A stretch of DNA of 42,555 nucleotides from positions 1 to 42,555 of the forward strand of contig PBPM01000050.1 in NCBI GenBank assembly GCA_002724635.1, read 5' to 3'. A model generated the notes under the pieces. It did not search any database and was not told the origin of the DNA. It saw only the letters and a list, made by a program, of their open reading frames with translations. Source of the stretch: Rhodospirillaceae bacterium (lineage in GTDB: Bacteria; Pseudomonadota; Alphaproteobacteria; UBA6615). Positions within the stretch are counted from its first letter, which is position 1. Each line of letters starts with the position of its first letter. Positions 18,145-28,109 of the stretch are shown in pieces. The translations under genes and the position numbers were made by a program.

Positions 18145-19446
18145 CTAGCTGGCCGGTGACGGCTCGGCATCCGGCTCGGTGTCGCTAGGACGCTGGATGA
18201 TCCGCAGCGAGCGCAGCTGGTTTCCGCTGCGCCGCAGTATGTCGATCTTCAGGCCCTCGATATCGAAGCTCTGGCCCTCCTCGGGGATGAAGCGTGCCTC
18301 GTGCAGCACAAGGCCGGCTATCGTCGACGCCTCGTCGTCCGACAAGTTCCAGTCGAACTCCCGGTTGAGGTCGCGGATCGTCACCCTGCCGTCGACGATA
18401 TAGGTTCCGTCCGGCTGTCGGCGCATCCCCGGCACCGGGATGTCGTGCTCGTCGTCGATCTCGCCGACGATCTCCTCGATAATGTCTTCTAAGGTCACCA
18501 CGCCCTGCAGCGCGCCATACTCGTCGACCACTAGGGCGAAATGCTCGCGCCGATCTCGGAATTCGTGCAGCTGGCGCAGGCTGTCAGTTGATTCCGGCAC
18601 GAACCAGGGCTTGGTTGCGACGGCGCGGATGTCGATCTCGTCGATATAGCCTTCATGGCTCTGCACGTCGCGTAGCAGCGCCTTGGCGTGCAGGACGCCG
18701 ACGATATTATCCGGGTTGTCCTCGTAGAGCGGAACGCGGGTGTAGGGGCAGTCAAGTACCCGGGTCACGATCTCGCTCGCGGAGAGTGCCGTGTCGACCA
18801 TCTGTACGTCGGTGCGGTGGGTCATGATCTCGCCCACCTCGACATCGTCCAAATCCATCACGCCGCCAAGCATCTGACCCTCATGCGCGGCTACCGTGTT
18901 GGTGTCGGCATGCAGGCGGATCGCTCCGCGCAGCTCCTGCTCGCGCGTGGCGTGTGCTTCGGCGGAGAGCTTTTCCCCCGTCAGTCTGAGAAGCAAACCA
19001 ACCACGGCTTCGATCGCCCGGGACAGTGGCGATAGGAGTGTGACCACGAGGCGGATCGGGCGCGCCACCGTCAGGGCCACGTCGTCGGCATGCCGGATTG
19101 CATAGGTCTTGGGCAGAACCTCGGCGAAGATCAACACCAGCGTGGTCATCGCGATGGTCGCGTAGGCGACGCCTGCGTCGCCGAATAGGGTGATCATCAT
19201 GCTGGTGGCTAGGGCCGAGGCGAGGATGTTGACGATGTTGTTGCCGATCAGGATACCGCCGATCAGCCGTTCCTGACGGGCATGCAGGAAGTTGACCGTG
19301 CCTGCGCGCCGGTTGCCCTCGCTCTCGAGCTGATGCATGCGCGGCCTTGATGCGCCGGTCAGTGCCGTCTCGGAACCCGAGAAAAACGCCGAAAGTGCCA
19401 GCAGAACAACGATTCCGATGACGATAATGGTGATGGGATCACTCAT
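18145..19446 (-). CDS. CNNM/CorC-HlyC family membrane protein with CBS pair
   Basis: Inner-membrane protein of the CorC/HlyC (CNNM) family, linked to magnesium or cobalt efflux and homeostasis. 433 residues. The N-terminal DUF21 transmembrane domain spans about residues 5-145 (IIVIGIVVLLALSAFFSGSE, NNIVNILASALATS, LIFAEVLPKTYA). Two CBS domains follow (MTHRTDVQMVDT and FALVVDEYGALQGVVTLEDI), then the C-terminal CorC_HlyC domain ending near ILRRSGNQLRSLRI. The transported ion is not decided by sequence. It follows aroB by 24 bases on the same strand. Confidence 0.92.
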   Translation of the reverse strand: MSDPITIIVIGIVVLLALSAFFSGSETALTGASRPRMHQLESEGNRRAGTVNFLHARQERLIGGILIGNNIVNILASALATSMMITLFGDAGVAYATIAMTTLVLIFAEVLPKTYAIRHADDVALTVARPIRLVVTLLSPLSRAIEAVVGLLLRLTGEKLSAEAHATREQELRGAIRLHADTNTVAAHEGQMLGGVMDLDDVEVGEIMTHRTDVQMVDTALSASEIVTRVLDCPYTRVPLYEDNPDNIVGVLHAKALLRDVQSHEGYIDEIDIRAVATKPWFVPESTDSLRQLHEFRDRREHFALVVDEYGALQGVVTLEDIIEEIVGEIDDEHDIPVPGMRRQPDGTYIVDGRVTIRDLNREFDWNLSDDEASTIAGLVLHEARFIPEEGQSFDIEGLKIDILRRSGNQLRSLRIIQRPSDTEPDAEPSPAS

Positions 19447-19470
19447 GAGTCTGGGCCTGTTCTATTTGTG

Positions 19471-20601
19471 TCAGGAGGCGTCCGCCATTTCGGTGAGGAG
19501 GCGCGCCACGACGTCGTCGGACACCTCGTTAGTGATGAAGGTGTCGCCGATACCGTTCGCCAGAATGAAGGTTAGGCGTCCGTCCTGCACCTTCTTGTCG
19601 CGGCCCATATGGGTCAGCAGAATCTCCGCATCCCAGCCGGCGCCCGGGTGTGGCGGAAACCCGGTCGGGAGTTTGCAGGCCGTCAGATGGGAGCGGACCC
19701 GCGCGGCATCTTCGGCGTTACACAGCCCCATCCTGGCGGACAAATCGAACGCCGCAACCATGCCTATCGCGACGGCCTCGCCGTGCAGCAGCCCCGTGCC
19801 GTAGCCGGTTTCGGCCTCGAGCGCATGGGCGAAGGTGTGGCCCAGGTTGAGCAGCGCGCGCTGGCCGGTCTCGCGTTCGTCCTGATTGACGATTTCGGCC
19901 TTCATCTCGCAGCAGCGTTCGATCGCGCGTACCTGCGTCGCGGTATCACCGGCGAGAATGGCCGGCCCGTTGGCCTCTAGCCAGCCGAAGAAGTCAGCGT
20001 CGCCCAGCAGGCCGTACTTTACGACCTCGGCATAGCCGGCGCGCAGCTCTTGGGCGAGCAGGGTGGCGAGGCTGTTAGTGTCGGCGATCACCAGCCTCGG
20101 CTGGTAGAATGAGCCGATAAGGTTCTTTCCATGTTGCGAGTTGATCGCGGTCTTGCCGCCGACCGAACTGTCGACCTGGGCGAGCAGGGACGTCGGAACC
20201 TGTACAAACTCCACCCCGCGCAGCGCGATGGACGCGGCAAACCCGGTCAGGTCGCCGATGACCCCACCGCCGAGGGCGATGAGCACGCTGCCGCGTTCCA
20301 ACCCGCCGGCGACGAGTTGCTCGAGTAGTTCCTCTAGCTGGGCAAAGGATTTCGACGCCTCGCCCGCCGGCACAATAAGGGTGCGGGTCTCATGCCCGCC
20401 CGCCCGCAGCGCGGCATCGAGCGCGTCAGCATAGTGCGGCCCGACATTCGTGTCCGTGATGATTACGCAGCGGCGCTCGCCCAGCCGCTCGGCGAGCAGC
20501 GTCCCGGCGTGAGCGATCCGCCCGGGGCCGATCACAATATCATACGAGCGTGCGCCGAGATCGACCCGGATGGTCCGCGCGCTGTCAGCCGAAACATTCA
20601 T
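19471..20601 (-). CDS. aroB: 3-dehydroquinate synthase
   Basis: Second step of the shikimate pathway: NAD- and zinc-dependent cyclisation of DAHP to 3-dehydroquinate. 376 residues. Seen: ALGGGVIGDLTGFAAS (NAD-binding), QVPTSLLAQVDSSVGGKTAI, the zinc ligands in GYAEVVKYGL, LNLGHTFAHALE and HGEAVAIGM. Its ATG overlaps the aroK stop (ATGA at 20598-20601), so translation is probably coupled. Confidence 0.97.
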   Translation of the reverse strand: MNVSADSARTIRVDLGARSYDIVIGPGRIAHAGTLLAERLGERRCVIITDTNVGPHYADALDAALRAGGHETRTLIVPAGEASKSFAQLEELLEQLVAGGLERGSVLIALGGGVIGDLTGFAASIALRGVEFVQVPTSLLAQVDSSVGGKTAINSQHGKNLIGSFYQPRLVIADTNSLATLLAQELRAGYAEVVKYGLLGDADFFGWLEANGPAILAGDTATQVRAIERCCEMKAEIVNQDERETGQRALLNLGHTFAHALEAETGYGTGLLHGEAVAIGMVAAFDLSARMGLCNAEDAARVRSHLTACKLPTGFPPHPGAGWDAEILLTHMGRDKKVQDGRLTFILANGIGDTFITNEVSDDVVARLLTEMADAS

Positions 20602-21203
20602 TGTGCTGGCGCCACCTCTGCCTGGTCGTTGTATGCCGCCAGTGCGTCGACCACACGCGCAACGGTCGCGTCGAGCGGGCCGTCATCGCTTTCCACGGTA
20701 ATGTCCGCAAGCGCATAGACTGGATAGCGGGTCTTCATCAAGTCCTCGAGACTACGGGCCGGGTCGGCATTGTTGAGTAGCGGCCGGCTGTTGCGCAGCG
20801 CGGTACGGCGCACGAGCGTATTCAGGTCGGCCCGCAGCCAGACCGAGATGCCTGATTTCGCGACTGCGGCTCTTGTATCCTCATCCATGAACGCGCCCCC
20901 GCCGGTGGCCAGAACGATCGGCGCGCCCTCGAGAAGCCGCGCGATCACGCGGCGCTCGCCTTCTCGAAACTCCACCTCGCCATGGCGTGCGAAGAACTCG
21001 GTGATTGTGCATCCCGCGGCCGCCTCAATTTCCATGTCAGCGTCGGCGAAGGGCATTTCGAGACGCGTCGCCAAACGGCGTCCGATCGATGACTTGCCGG
21101 CACCCATCAATCCCACCATCACGATCGACCGATGCGCGGCCGCCGCGACCGCGCGCGAATCGAGCAGATTTTCGTCATCGTTGGCTTGCTCAGAATCACT
21201 CAT
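20598..21203 (-). CDS. aroK: Shikimate kinase
   Basis: Phosphorylates shikimate at the 3-hydroxyl using ATP. About 201 residues from ATG 21203 (21212 also possible). Walker A is LMGAGKSSIGRRLA; DADMEIEAAAG (shikimate and Mg contact), FREGERRVI, LATGGGAF (substrate-binding GGG) and the LID arginine region RNSRPLL follow. The N-terminal 25 residues before IVMVGLMG are longer than in E. coli AroK but usual for alphaproteobacteria. Overlaps aroB by four bases; divergent from the small membrane peptide gene. Confidence 0.96.
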   Translation of the reverse strand: MSDSEQANDDENLLDSRAVAAAAHRSIVMVGLMGAGKSSIGRRLATRLEMPFADADMEIEAAAGCTITEFFARHGEVEFREGERRVIARLLEGAPIVLATGGGAFMDEDTRAAVAKSGISVWLRADLNTLVRRTALRNSRPLLNNADPARSLEDLMKTRYPVYALADITVESDDGPLDATVARVVDALAAYNDQAEVAPAQ

Positions 21204-21270
21204 GCGCTGCAATCTTGCTGCGATCCGGTTCGGCGAGGGATTCGCCGCGTTCTCGCCATTGTTCGGATGA

Positions 21271-21276
21271 TATAAT
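21271..21276 (+). promoter_or_regulatory. Possible -10 element for the 43-residue peptide operon
   Basis: A perfect TATAAT, 82 bases before the TTG start of the small membrane peptide, in the divergent region between it and aroK. I could not find a convincing -35 at the right distance, so this is only suggestive. Confidence 0.3.
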
Positions 21277-21358
21277 AGGCTTTCTCGCGTGGCCCTGCGA
21301 GGTTGAAAGGTCTTTTCTCTGACTTTGCCGCGCTGACCGAGTTCCTCAGGAGGATCAT

Positions 21359-21490
21359 TTGGCTAAGTATGTCATCATCCTGTTTCTCGCCGTGATTGTT
21401 GCCGGCGGCGTATTTCTTGCCACTTGGGACATTCCCGCACCGTCCGAAAGCGTCAAGAAGACCATACCCAACGACCGATTTCCGCGCTGA
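21359..21490 (+). CDS. 43-residue single-pass membrane peptide, TTG start
   Basis: Reads (M)AKYVIILFLAVIVAGG, one hydrophobic helix at about residues 3-20, then FLATWDIPAPSESVKKTIPN and an end of DRFPR. A strong AGGAGG (21348-21353) lies five bases before the TTG, which decides the start. From memory, alphaproteobacteria carry similar peptides with a DIPAP...PDDRF ending near this locus. The gene ends 8 bases before the next CDS, so it is probably the first cistron of a run with the secreted protein, xerD and accA. Function unknown. Confidence 0.75.
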   Translation: MAKYVIILFLAVIVAGGVFLATWDIPAPSESVKKTIPNDRFPR

Positions 21491-21498
21491 CGCTGCTC

Positions 21499-23400
21499 AT
21501 GCGCTGTCTCGCCACCAGCATCGTCTCCGCGCTAGCGCTCATCGCCCTCGCTCCGCTCGCGCACGCACAGCAGTCGGGACCCATCCGCCTTGCGCCAGAT
21601 CCGGTGCCTGCCAAAGCGACTCCGGAGGCATCGCAGCCCGAAGTATTACCGACCGAGCGTCCCAGGGGCGTTCTGATTCGGGGCCTCGACGCAGTCGCCG
21701 AAGACGCGGTCGGGACGCTGACCATCGCAGACGGCAGCCTAGGCGATGAAATGTGGGACGGATCGAGCCGGGCCACGGCCATCCGTCTGCTGGAGGAACT
21801 GCCCGTGGCTGCGCCGTCGGGCGCTGCACGCAGACTGACCCGCCGCCTACTCCTTTCCATTGCCACGCCGCCGTCCGGTGCCGCGAAGCAATCCAGCCTG
21901 CTCGCCGCACGCGTCGCGGGTCTCGTGGCGATTGGCGCGCCTGACGATGCGATCCGGCTCGCAAATGCTGCGAATTCGCGCCGCGTGTCCGATGATGTTG
22001 CACGACCAGTCGTCGCGGCGCATTTCCTGCGCGGCGACATCGCGGGTGGCTGCGCTGTGCTCGCGCGCTATGAGAGCGGCTATACCGAGCGCTTCTGGCA
22101 GAAGGCCCTTATCGTCTGTCAAATCGCGGGCGGCAAGGGAGCGGAGGCATCCTTCAGTTTGGATCTGCTGCGCGAGGAGCACGTTGATGCCGACAGGGCT
22201 TTCGAGAGCATCGCCTACACCTTGGCGGAGGGCTCGCCTGTGACCGAGTCCGAACTGGCCATACCTGGTGCCGCGGACATCCTCAACTTTGCGCTGCTGA
22301 CAGCGGCCGAGGTCGAATTACCCGATTGGATTCTGGACAGCGAAGACGCGGCGATTCTGCGGGCGGCCCTTGCATCGTCCCGTGTTGCGCCCGAACGCAA
22401 GCTCGCGCGCGCCCATGCGGCCTTGCGCGCCGGTCGCATCGATCCGGCCGAGATGGTTGCCATCTACGAGACACTCGAGGCGGATGATGTGGCGCTTGCC
22501 GCGGCGTTGCTCGACCCCGATTCCGTCGAACGCGATACCTGGCTTGCCTATCTGTATCTGGCCGCGCGCAACCAGAAGGTGGCGATAGCGCGTTCGGAGG
22601 CGCTGTGGGAGGCTTGGACGCTTTCCGCAGCGGCGGAGGCGGAAGATATCGTAATGGCCGCTACCGCTCGGTTGCTTGGTGATATTCCCGCCACGGCGGA
22701 TTTCGACTGGTTCGCCGCGGCGGCGACCCGGGCGTCGCTTCTGGCGGGCGAGGATGCGCTTGCCCTAGACTGGTATCAGCTGGTGGTGCGCCAGGCAGGC
22801 GCGGTTACCGATATGGATCGGGCAACCACCGAAATGTGGCCCGAAATGCGGATCATCGGGCGGAACCTGGCCGCTACGCCTATCGCCGATCGCGACCTGG
22901 TTGGCGAAGTGACCGCTGAGGCAAAGCCGGCACCCGCACCTGCGACGTCGATTGCCCCCACGCCCATGGTTACCGTGATGCCATTACCCGCGCAGGCCGC
23001 CGTGCCATGGAGCCCAACACGCCTTTCGCGCTGGATCGACCTCACCGAGAGTAATCCCGGCATGGCTGACGTCGGCACTGCGCTCTACCTGCTTCAGGTG
23101 CTCGGGGACCAGGTCAATGAACGACAATGGGCGCGCGCCGCCATAACCAATCCCACGCCGGCGCCTCAGGCCGATACCGGACGCCTGCATAGCGTCGCGG
23201 CGCTCGCCGGCCTCGAGCGGGCCTCGGCGGCGGGGCGCCTGGCCGAGACCGCATTGTATGCGGTGATTGTGCTGGGGCAGGCGGGCGACAATCCACATCC
23301 GGGGGTCATCGGCAGCGTGGTACGCGGACTACAGCGCGTCGGACTGGACGCTGACGCTCAGGCGGTCGCCCGCGCCGCGCTGGTTGCCCGGGAGCGATGA
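21499..23400 (+). CDS. Secreted alpha-helical protein of unknown function
   Basis: 633 residues from ATG 21499. It begins with a classic Sec signal peptide (MRCLATSIVSALALIALAPL, then AHAQQ, a signal peptidase I site). The mature part is Ala/Leu/Asp/Glu-rich and reads as repeated helix pairs, like TPR or solenoid proteins, without a strict repeat I can write down; a Pro/Ala-rich linker lies near residues 490-515 (KPAPAPATSIAPTPM). I recall alphaproteobacterial homologues under the uninformative label antifreeze glycopeptide; nothing here supports ice binding. The stop overlaps the xerD start (ATGA). Probably periplasmic. The longer frame from 21424 is rejected because it would overlap the small peptide gene and bury the signal sequence. 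Confidence 0.8.
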   Translation: MRCLATSIVSALALIALAPLAHAQQSGPIRLAPDPVPAKATPEASQPEVLPTERPRGVLIRGLDAVAEDAVGTLTIADGSLGDEMWDGSSRATAIRLLEELPVAAPSGAARRLTRRLLLSIATPPSGAAKQSSLLAARVAGLVAIGAPDDAIRLANAANSRRVSDDVARPVVAAHFLRGDIAGGCAVLARYESGYTERFWQKALIVCQIAGGKGAEASFSLDLLREEHVDADRAFESIAYTLAEGSPVTESELAIPGAADILNFALLTAAEVELPDWILDSEDAAILRAALASSRVAPERKLARAHAALRAGRIDPAEMVAIYETLEADDVALAAALLDPDSVERDTWLAYLYLAARNQKVAIARSEALWEAWTLSAAAEAEDIVMAATARLLGDIPATADFDWFAAAATRASLLAGEDALALDWYQLVVRQAGAVTDMDRATTEMWPEMRIIGRNLAATPIADRDLVGEVTAEAKPAPAPATSIAPTPMVTVMPLPAQAAVPWSPTRLSRWIDLTESNPGMADVGTALYLLQVLGDQVNERQWARAAITNPTPAPQADTGRLHSVAALAGLERASAAGRLAETALYAVIVLGQAGDNPHPGVIGSVVRGLQRVGLDADAQAVARAALVARER

Positions 23401-24353
23401 GCCGGCGCCACGAGCCCGTCGCGTCGGCGCGGGTCAGCCGCTATTTCGAAGCATTCTTGGAACTGTTGCTCGCGGAACGCGGGGCGTCGGCCAATACGGT
23501 AGCCGCCTATGGCCGCGATCTGGAAGATGCAGCACGGTTCCTGTCTGCGGCCGATACGGAGCTCACCGGGGTCCTCGATAGCGCGAGTAAGGATGATCTG
23601 CGCGCCTATCTGGAGCATCTCGAGGTACGCGGCATGTCGGCGCGCACTGCGGCGCGACGGCTCTCGACCCTGCGTCAGTTCTACCGTTTTCTCTATGCCG
23701 ACGGGCTGCGCTCCGATGACCCGACGGCGATCCTCGAAAGTCCGCGCCAGGGGCGGACCCTGCCGAAGATCCTCTCCGAGGAGGATGTCGGCGCGTTACT
23801 AGACGCGGCGGCCCGGCGCGAGGGACCCGAGGGCAAGCGTATCTACGCGCTGGTCGAGCTCTGCTACGCGACCGGTATGCGGGTGTCGGAAATGGTCGGA
23901 CTGCCGCTGACTGCGGTCCAGCGCGATCCCCAGGTGCTAATTGTTCGTGGCAAGGGCGACAAAGAGCGCATGGTGCCGCTCAGTGCACCCGCACGCGCGG
24001 CGGTGCGCGCATATCTGGAGGTGCGTGACGTCTTCGTACCCGAGGGTGCAACTAACCCTTACCTGTTCGCCGGGCGCAACGGCAGGCATCTGACCCGCCA
24101 GCGTTTCTTTCAGCTGCTCAAGGATCTCGCGGCGGCGGCGGCGCTAGACCCGCGGAAGGTCAGCCCCCATGTGCTGCGCCACGCATTTGCAACGCATTTA
24201 CTGCATCACGACGCTGATCTGCGCAGCGTCCAGAAAATGCTTGGCCACGCTGATATTTCCACGACGCAGATCTACACCCATGTGCTCGATGAGCGAATGC
24301 GGCGCCTGGTGGCCGAGCATCATCCGCTTGCCAGCCGACCGAACGACAACTAG
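23397..24353 (+). CDS. xerD: Site-specific tyrosine recombinase XerD
   Basis: Resolves chromosome dimers at dif together with XerC at the divisome. 318 residues. The N-terminal SAM-like core-binding domain (about 15-105) includes LLLAERGASANTVAAYGRDL; the catalytic domain has the full R-K-H-R-H-Y set: Arg in GMRVSEMVGL, Lys in VRGKGDKERMVPL, His and Arg in HVLRHAFATHLL, His in LGHADISTTQ, and nucleophile Tyr in IYTHV. Assigned XerD rather than XerC by overall pattern and by its place beside accA. It overlaps the upstream gene by four bases. Confidence 0.94.
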   Translation: MSRRHEPVASARVSRYFEAFLELLLAERGASANTVAAYGRDLEDAARFLSAADTELTGVLDSASKDDLRAYLEHLEVRGMSARTAARRLSTLRQFYRFLYADGLRSDDPTAILESPRQGRTLPKILSEEDVGALLDAAARREGPEGKRIYALVELCYATGMRVSEMVGLPLTAVQRDPQVLIVRGKGDKERMVPLSAPARAAVRAYLEVRDVFVPEGATNPYLFAGRNGRHLTRQRFFQLLKDLAAAAALDPRKVSPHVLRHAFATHLLHHDADLRSVQKMLGHADISTTQIYTHVLDERMRRLVAEHHPLASRPNDN

Positions 24354-24362
24354 TAGGATCCA

Positions 24363-25319
24363 ATGGCATATTTTCTTGAATTTGAAAAACCTCTAGCCGA
24401 ACTCGAGGGTCAGATCGACGAGCTACGCAGGCTGTCCGACAATGGCGATCTGAACATCGCTGATGAGTTGGGCAAGCTGGAGGAGAAGGTCGACCGCGAA
24501 CTGCGGCAGACCTACGGTCGGCTGTCCGCCTGGCAGAAGGTACAGGTAGCGCGCCACCCTTTGCGTCCGAAATGTGGTGACTATGTCGCAGGGCTGGTCA
24601 CCGAATTCGTGCCGCTGGCCGGCGACAGGCTCTATGCAGAGGACAACGCGCTGGTCTCGGGCATAGGCCGCTATCATGGCCGTCCGGTCATCCTCCTAGG
24701 CCAAGAGAAGGGCAACGATACCGAAAGTCGGGTGCACCATAATTTTGGCATGGCCCGGCCCGAGGGCTATCGCAAGGCTCAGCGGCTGATGGAGCTGGCC
24801 AACCGGTTCGACATGCCGATCCTGTCCTTTGTCGACACGTCCGGCGCCTATCCGGGCGTCGGCGCTGAGGAGCGCGGCCAGTCCGAAGCGATCGCCCGGG
24901 CGATCCAAGTCTCGCTCGGCCTCGAGGTGCCATTCGTCTCCGTTATCATCGGCGAGGGCGGGTCCGGCGGCGCCATCGCGATCGCCACCGCTAACACGGT
25001 CCTGATGATGGAGCACGCTGTCTACTCGGTGATCTCGCCCGAAGGCTGCGCCTCGATCCTCTGGCGCGATGGTGAGCGGGCTCGGGACGCGGCCGAGGCG
25101 CTGAAAATCACGGCTCAGGACCTGGCCGAGCTCAGGCTGATCGACGGCATCGTCCCAGAGCCGTTGGGCGGTGCCCATCGCGAGCCCGAGACGGCCATCG
25201 CCGCCGTCGATGTGGCGATCGACGAGGCGTTGCGGGCCATGGACGGTATGGATGGGCCGGCGCTGGTGGCACAGCGGCGGGACAAGTTCCTGAATCTGGG
25301 GAACGCAGGATGGGCCTAG
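24363..25319 (+). CDS. accA: Acetyl-CoA carboxylase carboxyltransferase subunit alpha
   Basis: Alpha half of the carboxyltransferase that makes malonyl-CoA for fatty acid synthesis; works as an alpha2-beta2 complex with AccD. 318 residues, typical. FLEFEKPLAELEGQIDEL at the N-terminus, RHPLRPKCGDYV, FGMARPEGYRKAQRLM, FVDTSGAYPGVGAEERGQSE, and GEGGSGGAIAI (oxyanion region) are all present. TAGGATCC precedes the ATG. Convergent with secA, separated by 57 bases that hold a weak 6-bp stem (25353-25358 with 25369-25374) without a T-run. Confidence 0.97.
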   Translation: MAYFLEFEKPLAELEGQIDELRRLSDNGDLNIADELGKLEEKVDRELRQTYGRLSAWQKVQVARHPLRPKCGDYVAGLVTEFVPLAGDRLYAEDNALVSGIGRYHGRPVILLGQEKGNDTESRVHHNFGMARPEGYRKAQRLMELANRFDMPILSFVDTSGAYPGVGAEERGQSEAIARAIQVSLGLEVPFVSVIIGEGGSGGAIAIATANTVLMMEHAVYSVISPEGCASILWRDGERARDAAEALKITAQDLAELRLIDGIVPEPLGGAHREPETAIAAVDVAIDEALRAMDGMDGPALVAQRRDKFLNLGNAGWA

Positions 25320-25376
25320 GCCGGTCGGTCGAGATAGTCCAAGACGCCGAACGCAACCATCATTTAACGGTTGCCC

Positions 25377-28109
25377 TCAGACGAGCTTACCGTGGCAGTG
25401 CTTGTATTTCTTGCCCGAACCGCAGGGGCAGGCGGCGTTACGCGGCACCTTGCCCCAGGTTGACGGGTCGTCCGGGTCGATTGTGGCCGCGGGCTGGTTG
25501 CGGACCGGCGCGGTTGCCGCGCCTTCGGCCGGTGTGGACGACGGGGTCGCGTCTCCGAACTGGCCGATGCTTGCATGCTTGGTTTCCATCTCGCGCGGCG
25601 CTTGGGGTTCCGGCACGGCCTCGGGCGCGTTAACCTGAATCTCGATGTGGCTGAGCAGCATTGTGACTCCCTCGCGCAGCCGCGCCAGCATGTCCTGAAA
25701 CATGTCAAAGGCTTCGCGCTTGTACTCGTTGAGTGGGTTCTTCTGGCCGAACGCGCGTAGGCCGATGCCTTGGCGTAGATGGTCGAGGCGCAGGAGATGG
25801 TCCTTCCAGTGCTGGTCGAGAATCTGCAGGAGTAGATTCTTCTCGGCCATGCGCATGATTTCCTCGCCATAGTTCGCAACCTTGGCGGCCATGCGCTCGT
25901 CGACCATCTTCTCCATGCGTTCGTGAATTTCCTCGTCGGCGATTCCTTCCTCTGCGGCCCATTCCTCCGCCGGAATCTCGAGACCGAAGATGCGCATCGC
26001 ATCCTCGCGTAGCAGCTCGGTGTCCCATTGTTCGGCAAATGCTTTCTCAGGGATGGTCCGCGCGATCAAGTCTTCCAGTGCCTCGGCGCGCATCGCTTTG
26101 ACCGTATCCGACACGTCGTCGGTGCGCATCAGGTCCTTGCGCTGCTCATAGATGACCTTGCGCTGGTCATTCATGACGTCGTCATACTGCAGCAGCTGCT
26201 TGCGAATCTCGAAGTTGCGCGCTTCAACCTTTTGCTGAGCCTTCTCGAGCGCCTTGTTGATCCAGGGATGAACGATCGCCTCGCCCTCCTCGATGCCGAG
26301 CTTCTGAAGCATCCCGTCCATCCGCTCGGAGCCGAAGATGCGCATCAGGTCGTCTTGCAGCGACAGGAAGAAGCGAGATGTGCCCGGGTCGCCCTGGCGG
26401 CCCGAACGGCCGCGCAGCTGGTTGTCGATGCGCCGGCTCTCGTGGCGCTCAGTGCCGATGACCATAAGACCACCGGCCGCTAGCACCTCGTCATGCAGGC
26501 GTTCGACCTCGGTGCGGATTTCAGCTTCCCTGACTTCACGCACGGGGCTGTCTTCCATGTCCGCGAGATCGGCCTCAAGGCGCATCTCCAGATTGCCGCC
26601 CAGCTGGATGTCCGTGCCACGGCCGGCCATGTTGGTTGCGATCGTCACCGCGCCGGGCACGCCAGCTTGGCCAATGATCTGGGCCTCGCGCTCATGGTGG
26701 CGGGCGTTTAGCACCTCATGGTCGATCCCGCGGGCTTTCAGTGCGGCCGAGACCTCCTCGGACTTCTCGATCGAGACGGTGCCGACCAGCACCGGTTGAC
26801 CGCGGTTGTGGGCGTCCTCGATCAGCTCGTTGATGGCGTTGTACTTCTCTTCCAGCGTCCGATAGACCTCGTCGTTCTGGTCGTTGCGGATCATCGGGCG
26901 GTGGGTCGGGATGTCGACCACCTCGAGCTTGTAGATCTCGGCGAACTCGGCCGACTCCGTCATCGCCGTGCCGGTCATTCCAGCGAGCTTCGGGTATAGC
27001 CGGAAGTAGTTCTGGAAGGTGATCGAGGCGAGGGTCTGATTCTCGTTCTGGACCTCGACGCCTTCCTTCGCTTCGAGCGCCTGGTGCAGGCCGTCGGAGA
27101 AGCGCCGGCCCTCCATCATGCGGCCCGTGAACTCGTCGATGATGACGATGCGGCCCTCGTGGGCGATATAGTCACGGTCGCGCTGGAACAGCTTGTGCGC
27201 GCGCAGCGCCTGGTTGATGTGGTGCAGGACAGTGACGCTGGTGATGTCATAGAGGCTCGTGCCTGCTTCGATTAGCCCCGCCTCCGCCAGCAGCTGTTCG
27301 GCATGCTCGACCCCCTCTTCCGTCAGAGTTGCGGCCCGCGCCTTCTCGTCCACCTCGAAGTCCACCTCGGTCAACTGCGGAACGATCTTGTCTGCCTCCG
27401 AATAGGCGGCTGAGGAATCCTCGACGGGCCCCGAGATGATCAGCGGCGTGCGGGCCTCGTCGATAAGGATCGAGTCCACCTCGTCGACGATGGCGTAGTT
27501 GAAGTCGCGCTGCACCATCTCGTCCAGATGGAACTTCATGTTATCGCGCAGATAGTCGAAGCCGAACTCGTTGTTCGTGCCGTATGTCACGTCCGCGGCA
27601 TAGGCCGCGCGCCGCTCGGCGTCGGACATGGAATTGACGATGCAACCGGCGGTCAGGCCCAAGAACTCGTAGATCTGACCCATCCAGCCAGAATCGCGCT
27701 GGGCTAGATAGTCATTGACGGTGACCACATGCACACCCTTGCCCTCGAGCGCGTTGAGGTAGACCGGCAGGGTGGCGACCAGGGTCTTACCCTCACCGGT
27801 CTTCATCTCGGAAATCATTCCGCTGTGAAGGATCATGCCGCCGAGGAGCTGCACATCGAAATGCCGCTGGCCGAGAGTCCGCTTCGCGGCCTCGCGCACG
27901 GTGGCGAAGGCCTCGACCAGTAGCTCATCGACCGGCTCGCCCGTTTCCAGACGCGCGCGAAAAGCGTCCGTGCATGCCCGCAGGCTCTCATCGTCCAGAG
28001 CCTCTAGCTTGGGCTCCAGCGCGTTGATCGCCTCGACGTTCTTCTGCAGCCGCTTCAGGTAGCGGTCGTTCGCCGTTCCGAAAGCCCGTGTGACAAGACT
28101 GAGGACCAT
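25377..28109 (-). CDS. secA: Preprotein translocase ATPase SecA
   Basis: Motor that drives unfolded secretory proteins through SecYEG using ATP. 910 residues, normal size. The first nucleotide-binding domain has [14 protein letters not shown] (Walker A) and [16 protein letters not shown] (Walker B); the preprotein cross-linking, helical wing and scaffold domains follow; NBD2 has [12 protein letters not shown] and [13 protein letters not shown], then [13 protein letters not shown]. The C-terminal zinc tail [18 protein letters not shown] binds SecB or ribosomes. Divergent from the PpiC-type gene and transcribed from a promoter near 28222-28250. Confidence 0.98.
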   Translation of the reverse strand: MVLSLVTRAFGTANDRYLKRLQKNVEAINALEPKLEALDDESLRACTDAFRARLETGEPVDELLVEAFATVREAAKRTLGQRHFDVQLLGGMILHSGMISEMKTGEGKTLVATLPVYLNALEGKGVHVVTVNDYLAQRDSGWMGQIYEFLGLTAGCIVNSMSDAERRAAYAADVTYGTNNEFGFDYLRDNMKFHLDEMVQRDFNYAIVDEVDSILIDEARTPLIISGPVEDSSAAYSEADKIVPQLTEVDFEVDEKARAATLTEEGVEHAEQLLAEAGLIEAGTSLYDITSVTVLHHINQALRAHKLFQRDRDYIAHEGRIVIIDEFTGRMMEGRRFSDGLHQALEAKEGVEVQNENQTLASITFQNYFRLYPKLAGMTGTAMTESAEFAEIYKLEVVDIPTHRPMIRNDQNDEVYRTLEEKYNAINELIEDAHNRGQPVLVGTVSIEKSEEVSAALKARGIDHEVLNARHHEREAQIIGQAGVPGAVTIATNMAGRGTDIQLGGNLEMRLEADLADMEDSPVREVREAEIRTEVERLHDEVLAAGGLMVIGTERHESRRIDNQLRGRSGRQGDPGTSRFFLSLQDDLMRIFGSERMDGMLQKLGIEEGEAIVHPWINKALEKAQQKVEARNFEIRKQLLQYDDVMNDQRKVIYEQRKDLMRTDDVSDTVKAMRAEALEDLIARTIPEKAFAEQWDTELLREDAMRIFGLEIPAEEWAAEEGIADEEIHERMEKMVDERMAAKVANYGEEIMRMAEKNLLLQILDQHWKDHLLRLDHLRQGIGLRAFGQKNPLNEYKREAFDMFQDMLARLREGVTMLLSHIEIQVNAPEAVPEPQAPREMETKHASIGQFGDATPSSTPAEGAATAPVRNQPAATIDPDDPSTWGKVPRNAACPCGSGKKYKHCHGKLV

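Noticed and set aside
25353-25374. Stem GCAACC/GGTTGC between accA and secA as a bidirectional terminator
   Set aside because: Only six base pairs with a 10-base loop and no T-run on either side.
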